Shown piece after piece: positions 8,161-16,682 of a DNA stretch of 64,000 bases. The stretch comes from JABMQW01 sp964439935 (GTDB taxonomy: Bacteria; Fidelibacterota; Marinisomatia; Marinisomatales; TCS56). The stretch lies in the NCBI GenBank assembly GCA_964439935.1, contig CAYTPW010000018.1, positions 1-64,000 on the forward strand, given 5' to 3'. The stretch's first letter is position 1. Every line of letters starts with the position of its first letter. Made by a program: the position numbers and the translations under genes. The notes under the pieces were generated by a model, which was not told the origin of the DNA, made no database searches, and was given only the letters and a program-made list of their open reading frames with translations.

Positions 8161-8945
8161 GGCAACACCCCCTCCCATGGACCAGCCAAACCAATTGTGG
8201 TGGCGGTACCTACAATTAGAAAGAAAAACAGTAAAATGTAAAATAGCCATTGAGAATATTTTCTTACAAGCCAGGTGTCTGCCAACCATTTTACCAACAG
8301 TCGATAGACTCCAATTGCCATATGGAATACAACGGCAACCATTAAGACACTATATAAAATCCACAGGCCGCTTTCCACTCTATTAACTGCAATATCAGCC
8401 GATATACCTGGCTGCTGACCGACAACACCCATATCAGTAAATATATTCCAGGTAATCAAAATTAAATGAAAAGCACCGGTAGCAAGAACAACCATCCCTG
8501 TTCGCACCTGCCAGATCCACAGTGAGGTCTCAAAATGTTTTCGTAGCCGAATGTCAGACTTCGGATCCTGCTTCCAGCGTTTGCTGGATTTTTTAATACT
8601 TACACCCAGTTCCAGCATGCGTTTGCGGTCACGCAGCTTTCCAGGAATTTTTCGGCTGGCCCAAATAAAATGTACAGCGAAAACGATCGCTATTACAAAC
8701 AGAGTCAGATGTGCCAGGGGCAGAGGATGTTCAAGAAGAAGAGCCAGTTTATCATAAACCTCTCGACCAAAGAGGATCGAGCTCTCAAACAACAAGTGAA
8801 ACCAGATAAAGGCCGCCAAAACGGCTCCGGTAAGGCCACTGATCCACTCATCGCGGATTGCTTTCCGGGCCACCCGGTATGCTTCGCTGGTTTTACCGTG
8901 GCGCGATTGGGCGTCCGGATAAAGTTCCGTGTCCAGGGATGTCAT
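8157..8945 (-). CDS. sdhC: Cytochrome b membrane anchor of B-type succinate:quinone oxidoreductase
   Basis: A single large anchor subunit of 262 residues with five predicted transmembrane helices (about 36-58, 74-96, 142-166, 192-217 and 228-252). One anchor with five helices is the type-B architecture of Wolinella FrdC and Bacillus SdhC; other types have separate C and D subunits. His50, His92, His160 and His208 lie within or at the ends of helices and are the best candidates for axial ligands of two haems. The ribosome site GAGGAG precedes the ATG. It is the first gene of the C-A-B operon. Type-B enzymes usually work with menaquinone; that is family knowledge, not seen here. Confidence 0.9.
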   Translation of the reverse strand: MTSLDTELYPDAQSRHGKTSEAYRVARKAIRDEWISGLTGAVLAAFIWFHLLFESSILFGREVYDKLALLLEHPLPLAHLTLFVIAIVFAVHFIWASRKIPGKLRDRKRMLELGVSIKKSSKRWKQDPKSDIRLRKHFETSLWIWQVRTGMVVLATGAFHLILITWNIFTDMGVVGQQPGISADIAVNRVESGLWILYSVLMVAVVFHMAIGVYRLLVKWLADTWLVRKYSQWLFYILLFFFLIVGTATTIGLAGPWEGVLP

Positions 8946-9068
8946 ACTAAACTCCTCATTAATACTGTGAAATAACCATAAAAATTAAATGTGTTTCAAT
9001 CTATATACAGCAAAAAGAATATAAAAAAAGCGGTCTACGATCACTAATTTTTTACGAACAAACTTTAT

Positions 9069-9095
9069 TTGGTCAAATAATGACATTTGGACCAA
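9069..9095. promoter_or_regulatory. Imperfect inverted repeat upstream of the sdhCAB operon
   Basis: TTGGTCAAAT (9069-9078) and ATTTGGACCAA (9085-9095) form an inverted repeat with one extra base and a 6-bp centre, about 125 bp before the sdhC start. It could be an operator for a redox or carbon regulator. No factor can be named from the sequence. Confidence 0.3.
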
Positions 9096-9186
9096 TGACA
9101 CATCCGATATCTGGCCACTAATTAATAATGCTTTGATTGTATTTAAAAATCAAATTCAGTATAAAATTTGTAGATTTTATGATATT

Positions 9187-9222
9187 AACCACCGCCAGCC
9201 TTTGCAAAGGCTGGCGGTGGTT
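9187..9222 (-). terminator. 36-bp perfect palindrome after ppdK, probable terminator or 3' stabiliser
   Basis: Eighteen bases (9187-9204) are perfectly complementary to the next eighteen (9205-9222); the core is CCACCGCCAGCC...GGCTGGCGGTGG. It begins 8 bp after the ppdK stop on the minus strand. A very stable hairpin would form, but the following T-run is weak, so RNA 3'-end protection is as likely as strict termination. Confidence 0.6.
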
Positions 9223-9230
9223 TAGATAGA

Positions 9231-11933
9231 TTATTTATTCTTCAGGGTAGCGTGGGCTGCTGCAAGGCGGGCAATCGGCACGCGAAAAGGCGAACAGCTG
9301 ACATAGTTCAAGCCCTGCCTATGACAGAACTCAATGCTGGCGGGATCGCCGCCATGCTCACCGCAGATGCCAATCTTGAGATCATTGCGTACAGCGCGAC
9401 CTTTCTTCACAGCAATTTCTATCAATTGCCCGACACCATCTGTGTCCAGGCTCTGGAATGGATCGTGAGCCAGAATTTTCCGATCGAGATATTCCGGCAG
9501 GAATCCGCCAATATCATCACGGGAAAATCCATAGGTGGTTTGTGTCAGATCGTTGGTGCCAAAACTGAAGAACTCGGCCTTCGCGGCAATCTCATCAGCA
9601 GTCAGGCAGGCGCGGGGCAGTTCGATCATTGTCCCGACCAGATAATCGAATTTTACTCCAGTCTCTTCCACCACCTTGACAGCAACCTTGCGAACGATTT
9701 CTTCCTGGTTCTCCAGCTCGGTATCGGTCCCCACCAGCGGAATCATGACCTCCGGTCTGACATCGACACCTTCACCGGTTAATTCAGCGGTAGCCTCAAA
9801 AATAGCGCGGGCCTGCATTTCCGTGATTTCGGGATAGGCCACACCCAGCCGACAGCCACGATGCCCTAACATAGGATTCAGCTCATGAAGCGATGCAATC
9901 CGGGCATTGACTGTTTCTACCGGGATGTCCACAGCAGCGGATAATTCTTCAACCTGTCCGGCATCCAGGGTTATAAATTCATGCAGCGGCGGGTCTAATA
10001 ACCGGATCGTCACCGGCCGGCTGTGCATGGCAGCAAGAAGACCTTTGAAATCTGCCCGTTGGAATGGCAATAATTCGTTTACAGCGGCACGGCGTTCGGT
10101 AACATTATCCGCCAGAATCATCTTACGCATGGCCATAATGCGCTGTGGATCGAAAAACATATGCTCCGTCCGACATAAACCAATCCCTTCGGCTCCAAAG
10201 GCGCGAGCCTGCGCAGCATCTTCCGGGCGGTCGGCATTGGTACGGATACCCAACTCACGTACCGCATCAGCCCATTCCATCAACTCCGCATAATACTGAT
10301 TGGAATCCGGGTCGGCCGCCGTCTCAGCAATCTGTCCCTGATACACAACACCTTTGGTACCATTCATGGATATCCAGTCACCTTCTTTTAATACTGTCCC
10401 GTCTACCGTAACCGTTTTAGCCCGGCTGTCAATATTCAGGGCTCCGCAGCCAACGATACAACATTTTCCCCAACCGCGGGCTACCAAGGCTGCGTGAGAC
10501 GTCATGCCGCCCTTCGATGTCAGAATAGCCGCAGCGGCGTGCATGCCATGAACATCTTCGGGTGATGTCTCACCCCGGACCAACATGACCTTTTTACCTT
10601 TTTTCCCCCAGGTTTCGGCATCATCAGCGGTAAAAACTATTTGCCCGGTGGCACCGCCGGGACCTGCCGGCAGCCCTTTAGCCAAGATATGTGCTAAACG
10701 CTCCGCCTCCGGATCCAGCATGGGGTGCAGCAGTTCATCAAGTTGAGCCGGTGCCACGCGCAGGATTGCTTCTTCTTTTGAAATGTACCCATCCTGATGC
10801 ATTTCAACAGCCATTCTAATGGCCGCAAGTCCGTTCCGCTTTCCCGTACGGGTTTGTAGCATCCACAAATAACCATCCTGAATCGTGAATTCAATATCCT
10901 GCATATCGCGGTAATGTTCTTCCAGCTTAAGGCGAATTTGATCCAGTTGCTGATATAGTATGGGTTTGAATTTTTCCAGTGATATATGACCTTTGCTTTC
11001 GTCAGTCCTGGTTGCTTCATTCAGCGGATTAGGTGTCCGCAGACCAGCCACCACATCTTCACCTTGGGCATTCTGAAGCCATTCACCATAGAAAAGATTT
11101 TCGCCGGTGGCGGGATTGCGGGTGAAAGCTACGCCCGTGGCGCTTTCATCGCCCAGATTTCCAAAAACCATAACCTGAACGTTAACTGCCGTTCCCCAAT
11201 CCTCCGGGATACCTTCAATTTTGCGATAATTGATGGCCCGCCGGCCATTCCAGCTCTGGAATACAGCTTTAATTCCACCCCATAATTGAGCATACGGATC
11301 ATCAGGAAATTCTTGGCCAAGAACATCCATTATTTTGGTCTTGAATTGATCAGCTATGAATTTCCAGTCGTCACCGGTCAAATCAACATCGGACTTATAA
11401 CCTTTGGTGGCTTTATAGGTCTCCATAATTTCTTCAAGCTGATGTCTGATTCCCTCTCCATCGGCTGGTTCGATTCCAGCAGCTTTTTCCATTACAACGT
11501 CGGAATACATCATAATTAGACGCCGATAGGCGTCATAAACAAATTGTGAATTACCGGTTTTCTTGATCAGTCCGGGAATGGTCTGGGAGGTCAGGCCTAC
11601 ATTAAGAACGGTTTCCATCATTCCTGGCATGGATGCACGAGCTCCGGACCGCACAGAAAGCAAGAGCGGATCTTTTACATCGCCAAAATTCTTGCCCATC
11701 GCTGCTTCAATCTTCCTTAAAACTTCCCCTACCTGGCTGTCCAATGCGGATGGCAATTCACGGTTATTTTCATAGTATGCATTACAGACGTCGGTGGTTA
11801 AGGTAAATCCTGGTGGGACCGGAATTCCCATACTGGTCATTTCCGCCAGATTAGCGCCTTTCCCACCTAGGAGATTTTTCATATCGGCGCGACCATCAGC
11901 CTCGCCGTTGCCAAAATAATACACGTATTTCAT
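9231..11933 (-). CDS. ppdK: Pyruvate, phosphate dikinase
   Basis: Interconverts pyruvate + ATP + Pi with phosphoenolpyruvate + AMP + PPi. In anaerobes it can serve gluconeogenesis or glycolysis. At 900 residues it is full length. Seen: the N-terminal ATP-grasp region beginning 'LLGGKGANLAEMTSMGIPVP', the central phospho-carrier domain with the catalytic His480 in 'GGMTSHAALVARGWGK', and the C-terminal PEP/pyruvate barrel with 'GRTEHMFF'-like (here LCRTEHMFFDP), 'FSFGTNDLTQTTYG' and 'KIGICGEHGGDP', which holds the catalytic Cys. GGAG lies upstream of the ATG. It stands alone between the sdh operon and the divergent glycosyltransferase operon. Confidence 0.97.
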   Translation of the reverse strand: MKYVYYFGNGEADGRADMKNLLGGKGANLAEMTSMGIPVPPGFTLTTDVCNAYYENNRELPSALDSQVGEVLRKIEAAMGKNFGDVKDPLLLSVRSGARASMPGMMETVLNVGLTSQTIPGLIKKTGNSQFVYDAYRRLIMMYSDVVMEKAAGIEPADGEGIRHQLEEIMETYKATKGYKSDVDLTGDDWKFIADQFKTKIMDVLGQEFPDDPYAQLWGGIKAVFQSWNGRRAINYRKIEGIPEDWGTAVNVQVMVFGNLGDESATGVAFTRNPATGENLFYGEWLQNAQGEDVVAGLRTPNPLNEATRTDESKGHISLEKFKPILYQQLDQIRLKLEEHYRDMQDIEFTIQDGYLWMLQTRTGKRNGLAAIRMAVEMHQDGYISKEEAILRVAPAQLDELLHPMLDPEAERLAHILAKGLPAGPGGATGQIVFTADDAETWGKKGKKVMLVRGETSPEDVHGMHAAAAILTSKGGMTSHAALVARGWGKCCIVGCGALNIDSRAKTVTVDGTVLKEGDWISMNGTKGVVYQGQIAETAADPDSNQYYAELMEWADAVRELGIRTNADRPEDAAQARAFGAEGIGLCRTEHMFFDPQRIMAMRKMILADNVTERRAAVNELLPFQRADFKGLLAAMHSRPVTIRLLDPPLHEFITLDAGQVEELSAAVDIPVETVNARIASLHELNPMLGHRGCRLGVAYPEITEMQARAIFEATAELTGEGVDVRPEVMIPLVGTDTELENQEEIVRKVAVKVVEETGVKFDYLVGTMIELPRACLTADEIAAKAEFFSFGTNDLTQTTYGFSRDDIGGFLPEYLDRKILAHDPFQSLDTDGVGQLIEIAVKKGRAVRNDLKIGICGEHGGDPASIEFCHRQGLNYVSCSPFRVPIARLAAAHATLKNK

Positions 11934-12066
11934 ATTGTAATAACTCCAGTCGATTTATAAAAAGAGTCAAAAATTACAATTGTTTTCAAGCGGTACGCAA
12001 ACAATCCGTTTCGAGTCTGGATGTAGTAATCAGAATAATTATTGTTTCAAAAAAGAGGTGCCGTCT

Positions 12067-12079
12067 GTGTAACTTACAC
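12067..12079. promoter_or_regulatory. Palindrome GTGTAA-C-TTACAC abutting the start of the glycosyltransferase operon
   Basis: A perfect 6+6 inverted repeat with one central base lies 2 bp before the ATG at 12082, where a ribosome site would be expected; no Shine-Dalgarno is visible there. It could be an operator for an autoregulator of this operon or a translational element. Confidence 0.4.
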
Positions 12080-12081
12080 CT

Positions 12082-13527
12082 ATGGATCGAGATTCTCGGA
12101 ATATACTGATAATTATTATCCTGGCCACCATTTTCAAAGGACTATTCGCCGCACCGTTATATCTATTGGATGACGAAGCCTATTACTGGGTCTGGAGCCG
12201 CAACTTATCGCTTTCCTATTTTGACCATCCACCGATGATAGCCTATTTTATCCGATTATCGACATTACTTTTCGGAAATACCCTATTAGGCATCCGCGCT
12301 CTGGGGGCGATTTCGACCGGCATCAGTATATGGTTTGGACTTGATTTAACTTACCGCATATACCGAGATAAAAAAGTACTCTGGAATGCCGTCTGGTTGT
12401 ATATCCTGCTCCTGCCATTTTTTGCCGCTGGCACAATCATAACCCCTGACACTCCCATGCTATTTTTTATCGCCTTGGCGCTATGGTCTTTTTACCGGGC
12501 AGCCTACGAGCTGGAAAAAAAATACTGGTGGATTTGTGGAGCGGCCTTTGGTCTGGCATTGCTATCCAAATATACTGCCATTCTATGGGTGGGAAGCGTG
12601 TTTCTGCTGTTAATTATTGATCCGCCTCTGCGTCACCATCTGCGCAAAGCAACTCCCTGGCTGGCCGGCGGACTTGCCTTGCTATTATTCCTACCGGTTG
12701 TCTACTGGAACTCCACTCATGACTGGGTTTCATTCAGGTTTCAATTTTCCCATGGATTGGACGCGGGAAAAGCAAATCCGTTTTTCTACTTGAACGAGTT
12801 TATGGCTGGTCAGGCCGGTTTGATAACGCCCGGTATTTTCCTGTTGGTACTGGCTGTTTGGATTAAGCTGACCCGTGGTTGGAAAACAACTACTAAATCA
12901 GAAAAATTCTTGCTAATTACTGGAGTGGCGCCGTTCATATTTTTCCTCTATGCTGGTATGCGGACACATGTGGAGGCGAATTGGCCGTTCCTGGCTTATT
13001 TCACCGCTATTATTCCGGTCGCTGTCTGGCATGCCCGTGCCCAAGGTTGGCAGAGATGGGTTCGTGGATTAAACATCTGTCTCATGTGCATTGTACTTCT
13101 AATAATCATTTTGCAGGCTCATTTTAAAATTCTCCCTCTAAAGGGCAAGACCGATCCAACAAATCGTTATTATGGCTGGCCTGCGGCGTTGGACCAGATC
13201 GAAGAAATCTGGCGGCAGAATCCCGGTGCGATACCGGTAGGAAATAAATATCAGTTGCAGAGCCAGTTAGCCTACCGCCTTGGATCTATACACTTACCAG
13301 CATTGAATATAGGTGATCGGGCCAATCATTTTGATTATTTTGATTTCCATCAACTACAAGGTCGGAATATATTGATTATCAGCAATGAACGTAATCCAAA
13401 GCCCGCTAAGTTCGAAGCCAGTTTTGATTCGGTAACCTACCTGGAAACGATAACCAGTGCTCGAAATGGCGAACAGATAAAGCAGCTACAGGTCTATCTG
13501 GGCAAAAACTATAAAAGCCTAAAATGA
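12082..13527 (+). CDS. GT39/ArnT-like polyprenyl-phosphate-sugar glycosyltransferase
   Basis: A multi-pass membrane glycosyltransferase of the PMT/ArnT (GT-C) superfamily, moving a sugar from a polyprenyl-phosphate donor onto lipid or protein on the periplasmic face. Seen: the first loop with acidic catalytic motif 'LLDDEAYYWVW' (Asp30, Asp31, Glu32) and 'SYFDHPPMIAYF', typical of the PF13231 group; about ten hydrophobic segments to residue 360; then a soluble C-terminus (about 375-481). The acceptor and sugar cannot be told from the sequence. The last four bases overlap the ATG of the sensor kinase (ATGA), so it is co-translated with a two-component system. Confidence 0.85.
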   Translation: MDRDSRNILIIIILATIFKGLFAAPLYLLDDEAYYWVWSRNLSLSYFDHPPMIAYFIRLSTLLFGNTLLGIRALGAISTGISIWFGLDLTYRIYRDKKVLWNAVWLYILLLPFFAAGTIITPDTPMLFFIALALWSFYRAAYELEKKYWWICGAAFGLALLSKYTAILWVGSVFLLLIIDPPLRHHLRKATPWLAGGLALLLFLPVVYWNSTHDWVSFRFQFSHGLDAGKANPFFYLNEFMAGQAGLITPGIFLLVLAVWIKLTRGWKTTTKSEKFLLITGVAPFIFFLYAGMRTHVEANWPFLAYFTAIIPVAVWHARAQGWQRWVRGLNICLMCIVLLIIILQAHFKILPLKGKTDPTNRYYGWPAALDQIEEIWRQNPGAIPVGNKYQLQSQLAYRLGSIHLPALNIGDRANHFDYFDFHQLQGRNILIISNERNPKPAKFEASFDSVTYLETITSARNGEQIKQLQVYLGKNYKSLK

Positions 13528-16500
13528 AACCAAATCATATAGTTTTCATTGGCTCATCCATTAAGTACAGCATCATCTGTATTCTATTTATTTTTAATTG
13601 CCACCCCGCTGAAACCTACAGCGAGTGGGTAAATACTATGTTCATGAGTCCGTCGGCAGAAAGCCACTTACTGCCGGACTTGGATGATGCTTACGGCATC
13701 ACCTTCTGTGACATAAATAATGATAATCTACCAGATATCTATGTTGTACGCTTTCGTGATATAAACCGTTTATTTATCAATTCGGGCCAGAGCCAACCAT
13801 TTATTGACCGCACAATTGAGTCGGGATTAGGGGGCAACCTGACTTCCCATGGAAAACAGAACCTTGAGCTGGGAGTGGCTGCCGTCGATTTTGATAACGA
13901 TGGAACGCAGGATATTCTTATTGCCGGTTGGGATCAAACCACGCGTTTATTCAATGCGGAGGGACTAATCAAATATTACGATATTACTCAGAGGGCCGGG
14001 TTGAATCCGCCGATAAGCGGTAATAGTGGTATCTGGGCTGACATTGACCTAGATGGCGATCTCGATCTTTTCGTAACCGATGAACACCGGGAAAACCATT
14101 TATTTATTCAGACAAAACCGGGTCGATTCCGGGATCGTGCCCAGGAATATGGTGTGGCTGCGGAACAGATTAGTCAGGGAGCTGCTTTTGGTGATCTGGA
14201 CGGTGACGGATATCCTGATCTGTACGTATGCAACTGGTTTGCCCCCGATCTGATTTACCGTAATATTAACGGATCTAAATTTAGGCGGATCAAGCTGGAT
14301 TTACCCCATCTGACTGATCCATTGCGCAGTAATGGTGTATGGCTGGGCGATATTGATAATGACGCGGATCTAGATATCCTTGTCACCGATCGCCAACGCA
14401 CCAGTCGTTTATATCGTAACGATTGTACTCCGGAAGATACTGTTTGGTATTTCAGCGACATTACCAAACAATCGGGCCTGACTAATCCTTTCCCGGCTTA
14501 CGCTGGAATTATGGCCGATTTAAATAATGACGGCTGGCAGGATATATTTTTCACAAATATCGGTCCAAACTTGCTATTTCTTAACCGTGGTAACCAAAGG
14601 TTTGAGCTTATATTTAAACAGACTTTTCAGCCGGGTTCACGTATTCTAAACTACAGTACCGGCGCTGCCACCGCCGATTTTGACCGCGATGGGGACTTAG
14701 ATCTTTTTATAGCCAATAAGGATACGGCATCAATATTATATATCAACCAGTTAGCTGCCAGCCAATCAATTCGGTTCCGCATGGTGGGAGGTCATAGCAA
14801 TCGTGATGGAATTGGCACCAAAGTCCGTTTGTACCGCCAACCGATTCACGAAGGTACATTGGAATTGGCCGGTTACCGCGAAGTTATTGCCGGTCAGGGT
14901 TATCTTTCTGCCAGTGAGAAAACAGTTCATTTTGGGATTGATCCTCAGAGTCTGTATCGCGCCGAAATCCGTTTCCCCTCCGGCAAAGAAATTGTGATTA
15001 ATAATCTGTCCGCCGGAACAGAGCTGATTGTAAATGAACATAATCCTTTAATTATGTTTTTCTACGCGATAAAAAATATTGTAAATCGTTTACTAACCAG
15101 GCCGGATTTTCCAGTCAATCTAATATTGTTACTGCTGCTGGCTGGTATACTTGGTGCGTATGTCAATTTTGCTCTGAATAGATACAAGTGGTCCATTAGA
15201 CAAGCATCTGGACTGGTAATGGGTATCCTGTTATTTTTATTCATCGGTTTTATATTTGTATCAGAATATGGATTACAGGCTGTTTTATGGGGACAATTGA
15301 TCTTATTGTTAACCGTTATCGGTTCGGTGACCGGGTTTTCAGAACGGATCCTTCAGTTATCAGCCAGGCGTTATGGCTATCGACCAGTTATCCGAAAATT
15401 TTCCGATCAGCTAATCTTCATCCGTGATAACCAAACCCTTCATCAGCGTTTGGTAGAAACAGTTCACAGTACAATGGAAAACAGTTTTTGTGTTCTGTTT
15501 GAATTATCTGACGGGCGCGCACGACCGGTTTCAACGGCGGGTAAACCAGCAAAAATGATGCAGGAATATGAATTAACCAGACAACAATCCACCATTCTTG
15601 AAAATGAAGCTATAGTTGATGCCCGTGCGCTGAATGCGCAATTCAATTTAATACATCGCAATGGTGCCCGACTGGCAGTAACCCTAAGATTAAAGAATGA
15701 ACCACTTGCTTTACTGGTGCTGGGTGAGCGTATTAGCCATCACAGCTATCAAGATGATGATCATAATCTGCTTGCCGTACTGGCCAGTCAGGCAGCCCTG
15801 GCAATTGACAATAACCGCTATATTGATGAAACTCGCGCCCTGGCAGCACAGGTCAGTGAAGCACGTACCCGCGAGCAGTATGTTGCTGAACTTGAAGAAA
15901 AAAACCAATCTCTAGAAAAACTGTACAGTGATCTCAAGGCAACCCAGGCTCAGTTGATCCAGAGCGAAAAAATGTCCAGTTTAGGCCAGCTTGTTGCTGG
16001 TATTGCCCACGAGCTGAACAATCCTATCGGTTTTATTTATGCCAATATGTGCGAACTCCAGAAGTACATTGTCGAATTAAAAAAACCCGCCGGAAAAATG
16101 AAAATTGACCATGACGAATTAAATCAATTAATCGAAGAAAGTATTGAGGGCAGTGTCCGGGTTAAGGAGATTGTATTAAATCTGCGAAATTTTTCTCGCT
16201 TAGGAGAAGCGGAGTTTAAAACCGCCGACATTCATGAAGGTCTTGAGTCAACATTAATGTTGCTGAATAATGAGCTTAAAAACCGGGTAACCGTGCATAA
16301 AGATTATGGTGAATTACCCACAATAGAATGTCTCCCGGGATATTTAAATCAAGTTTTTATGAATTTGTTACTCAACGCATCCCAGGCAATTACCGGAAAA
16401 GGGAATATCTGGATCACAACAATGTGTATTGATAATTTAGTAAATGTCACCATTCGTGACGATGGTATCGGTATGCCTGATGAAATAAAATCAAAAATAT

Positions 16501-16682
16501 TTGACCCATTTTTCACTACTAAACCAGTTGGCTCGGGCACTGGTTTGGGTTTGAGCATCTCCTATGGCATCATTGAGCGTCATGGTGGTACAATCAAAGT
16601 CGATGGCCCCGAAGGTGGTGGAACAACCTTTTTCATCTCCTTACCGATTAAACACCAGCTGAAGGAAAGTACCGATGAATGA
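13524..16682 (+). CDS. Hybrid FG-GAP/UnbV-type sensor histidine kinase
   Basis: A 1052-residue membrane protein with an unusual domain order. After an N-terminal signal-anchor comes a periplasmic beta-propeller of FG-GAP/VCBS repeats (about 50-410), with repeated Ca-loop motifs such as 'DFDNDGTQD', 'DIDLDGDLDLF', 'DLDGDGYPDLY' and 'DFDRDGDLDLF'. Next is an ASPIC/UnbV-like domain (about 415-490), three transmembrane helices (about 530-550, 565-583, 588-608), a GAF-like cytoplasmic domain (about 640-770), a coiled coil, a HisKA domain with His829 in 'GIAHELNNPIGF', and a HATPase domain with 'NLLLNAS', 'DDGIGM' and 'GTGLGLSIS'. It overlaps both neighbours (4 and 8 bp). The response regulator directly downstream is the obvious partner. 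The propeller suggests sensing of a carbohydrate or cell-surface polymer; that is inference. Confidence 0.9.
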   Translation: MKPNHIVFIGSSIKYSIICILFIFNCHPAETYSEWVNTMFMSPSAESHLLPDLDDAYGITFCDINNDNLPDIYVVRFRDINRLFINSGQSQPFIDRTIESGLGGNLTSHGKQNLELGVAAVDFDNDGTQDILIAGWDQTTRLFNAEGLIKYYDITQRAGLNPPISGNSGIWADIDLDGDLDLFVTDEHRENHLFIQTKPGRFRDRAQEYGVAAEQISQGAAFGDLDGDGYPDLYVCNWFAPDLIYRNINGSKFRRIKLDLPHLTDPLRSNGVWLGDIDNDADLDILVTDRQRTSRLYRNDCTPEDTVWYFSDITKQSGLTNPFPAYAGIMADLNNDGWQDIFFTNIGPNLLFLNRGNQRFELIFKQTFQPGSRILNYSTGAATADFDRDGDLDLFIANKDTASILYINQLAASQSIRFRMVGGHSNRDGIGTKVRLYRQPIHEGTLELAGYREVIAGQGYLSASEKTVHFGIDPQSLYRAEIRFPSGKEIVINNLSAGTELIVNEHNPLIMFFYAIKNIVNRLLTRPDFPVNLILLLLLAGILGAYVNFALNRYKWSIRQASGLVMGILLFLFIGFIFVSEYGLQAVLWGQLILLLTVIGSVTGFSERILQLSARRYGYRPVIRKFSDQLIFIRDNQTLHQRLVETVHSTMENSFCVLFELSDGRARPVSTAGKPAKMMQEYELTRQQSTILENEAIVDARALNAQFNLIHRNGARLAVTLRLKNEPLALLVLGERISHHSYQDDDHNLLAVLASQAALAIDNNRYIDETRALAAQVSEARTREQYVAELEEKNQSLEKLYSDLKATQAQLIQSEKMSSLGQLVAGIAHELNNPIGFIYANMCELQKYIVELKKPAGKMKIDHDELNQLIEESIEGSVRVKEIVLNLRNFSRLGEAEFKTADIHEGLESTLMLLNNELKNRVTVHKDYGELPTIECLPGYLNQVFMNLLLNASQAITGKGNIWITTMCIDNLVNVTIRDDGIGMPDEIKSKIFDPFFTTKPVGSGTGLGLSISYGIIERHGGTIKVDGPEGGGTTFFISLPIKHQLKESTDE

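Noticed and set aside
8157..8289. Longer sdhA starting at 8289
   Set aside because: The extra 43 residues lie inside sdhC and read as antisense-like junk; ATG 8160 has the ATGA overlap, GGAGG and the correct FAD fold start.
9252..9782. Plus-strand open frame inside ppdK
   Set aside because: It is antisense to the conserved PEP/pyruvate barrel; no ribosome site and no protein-like features.
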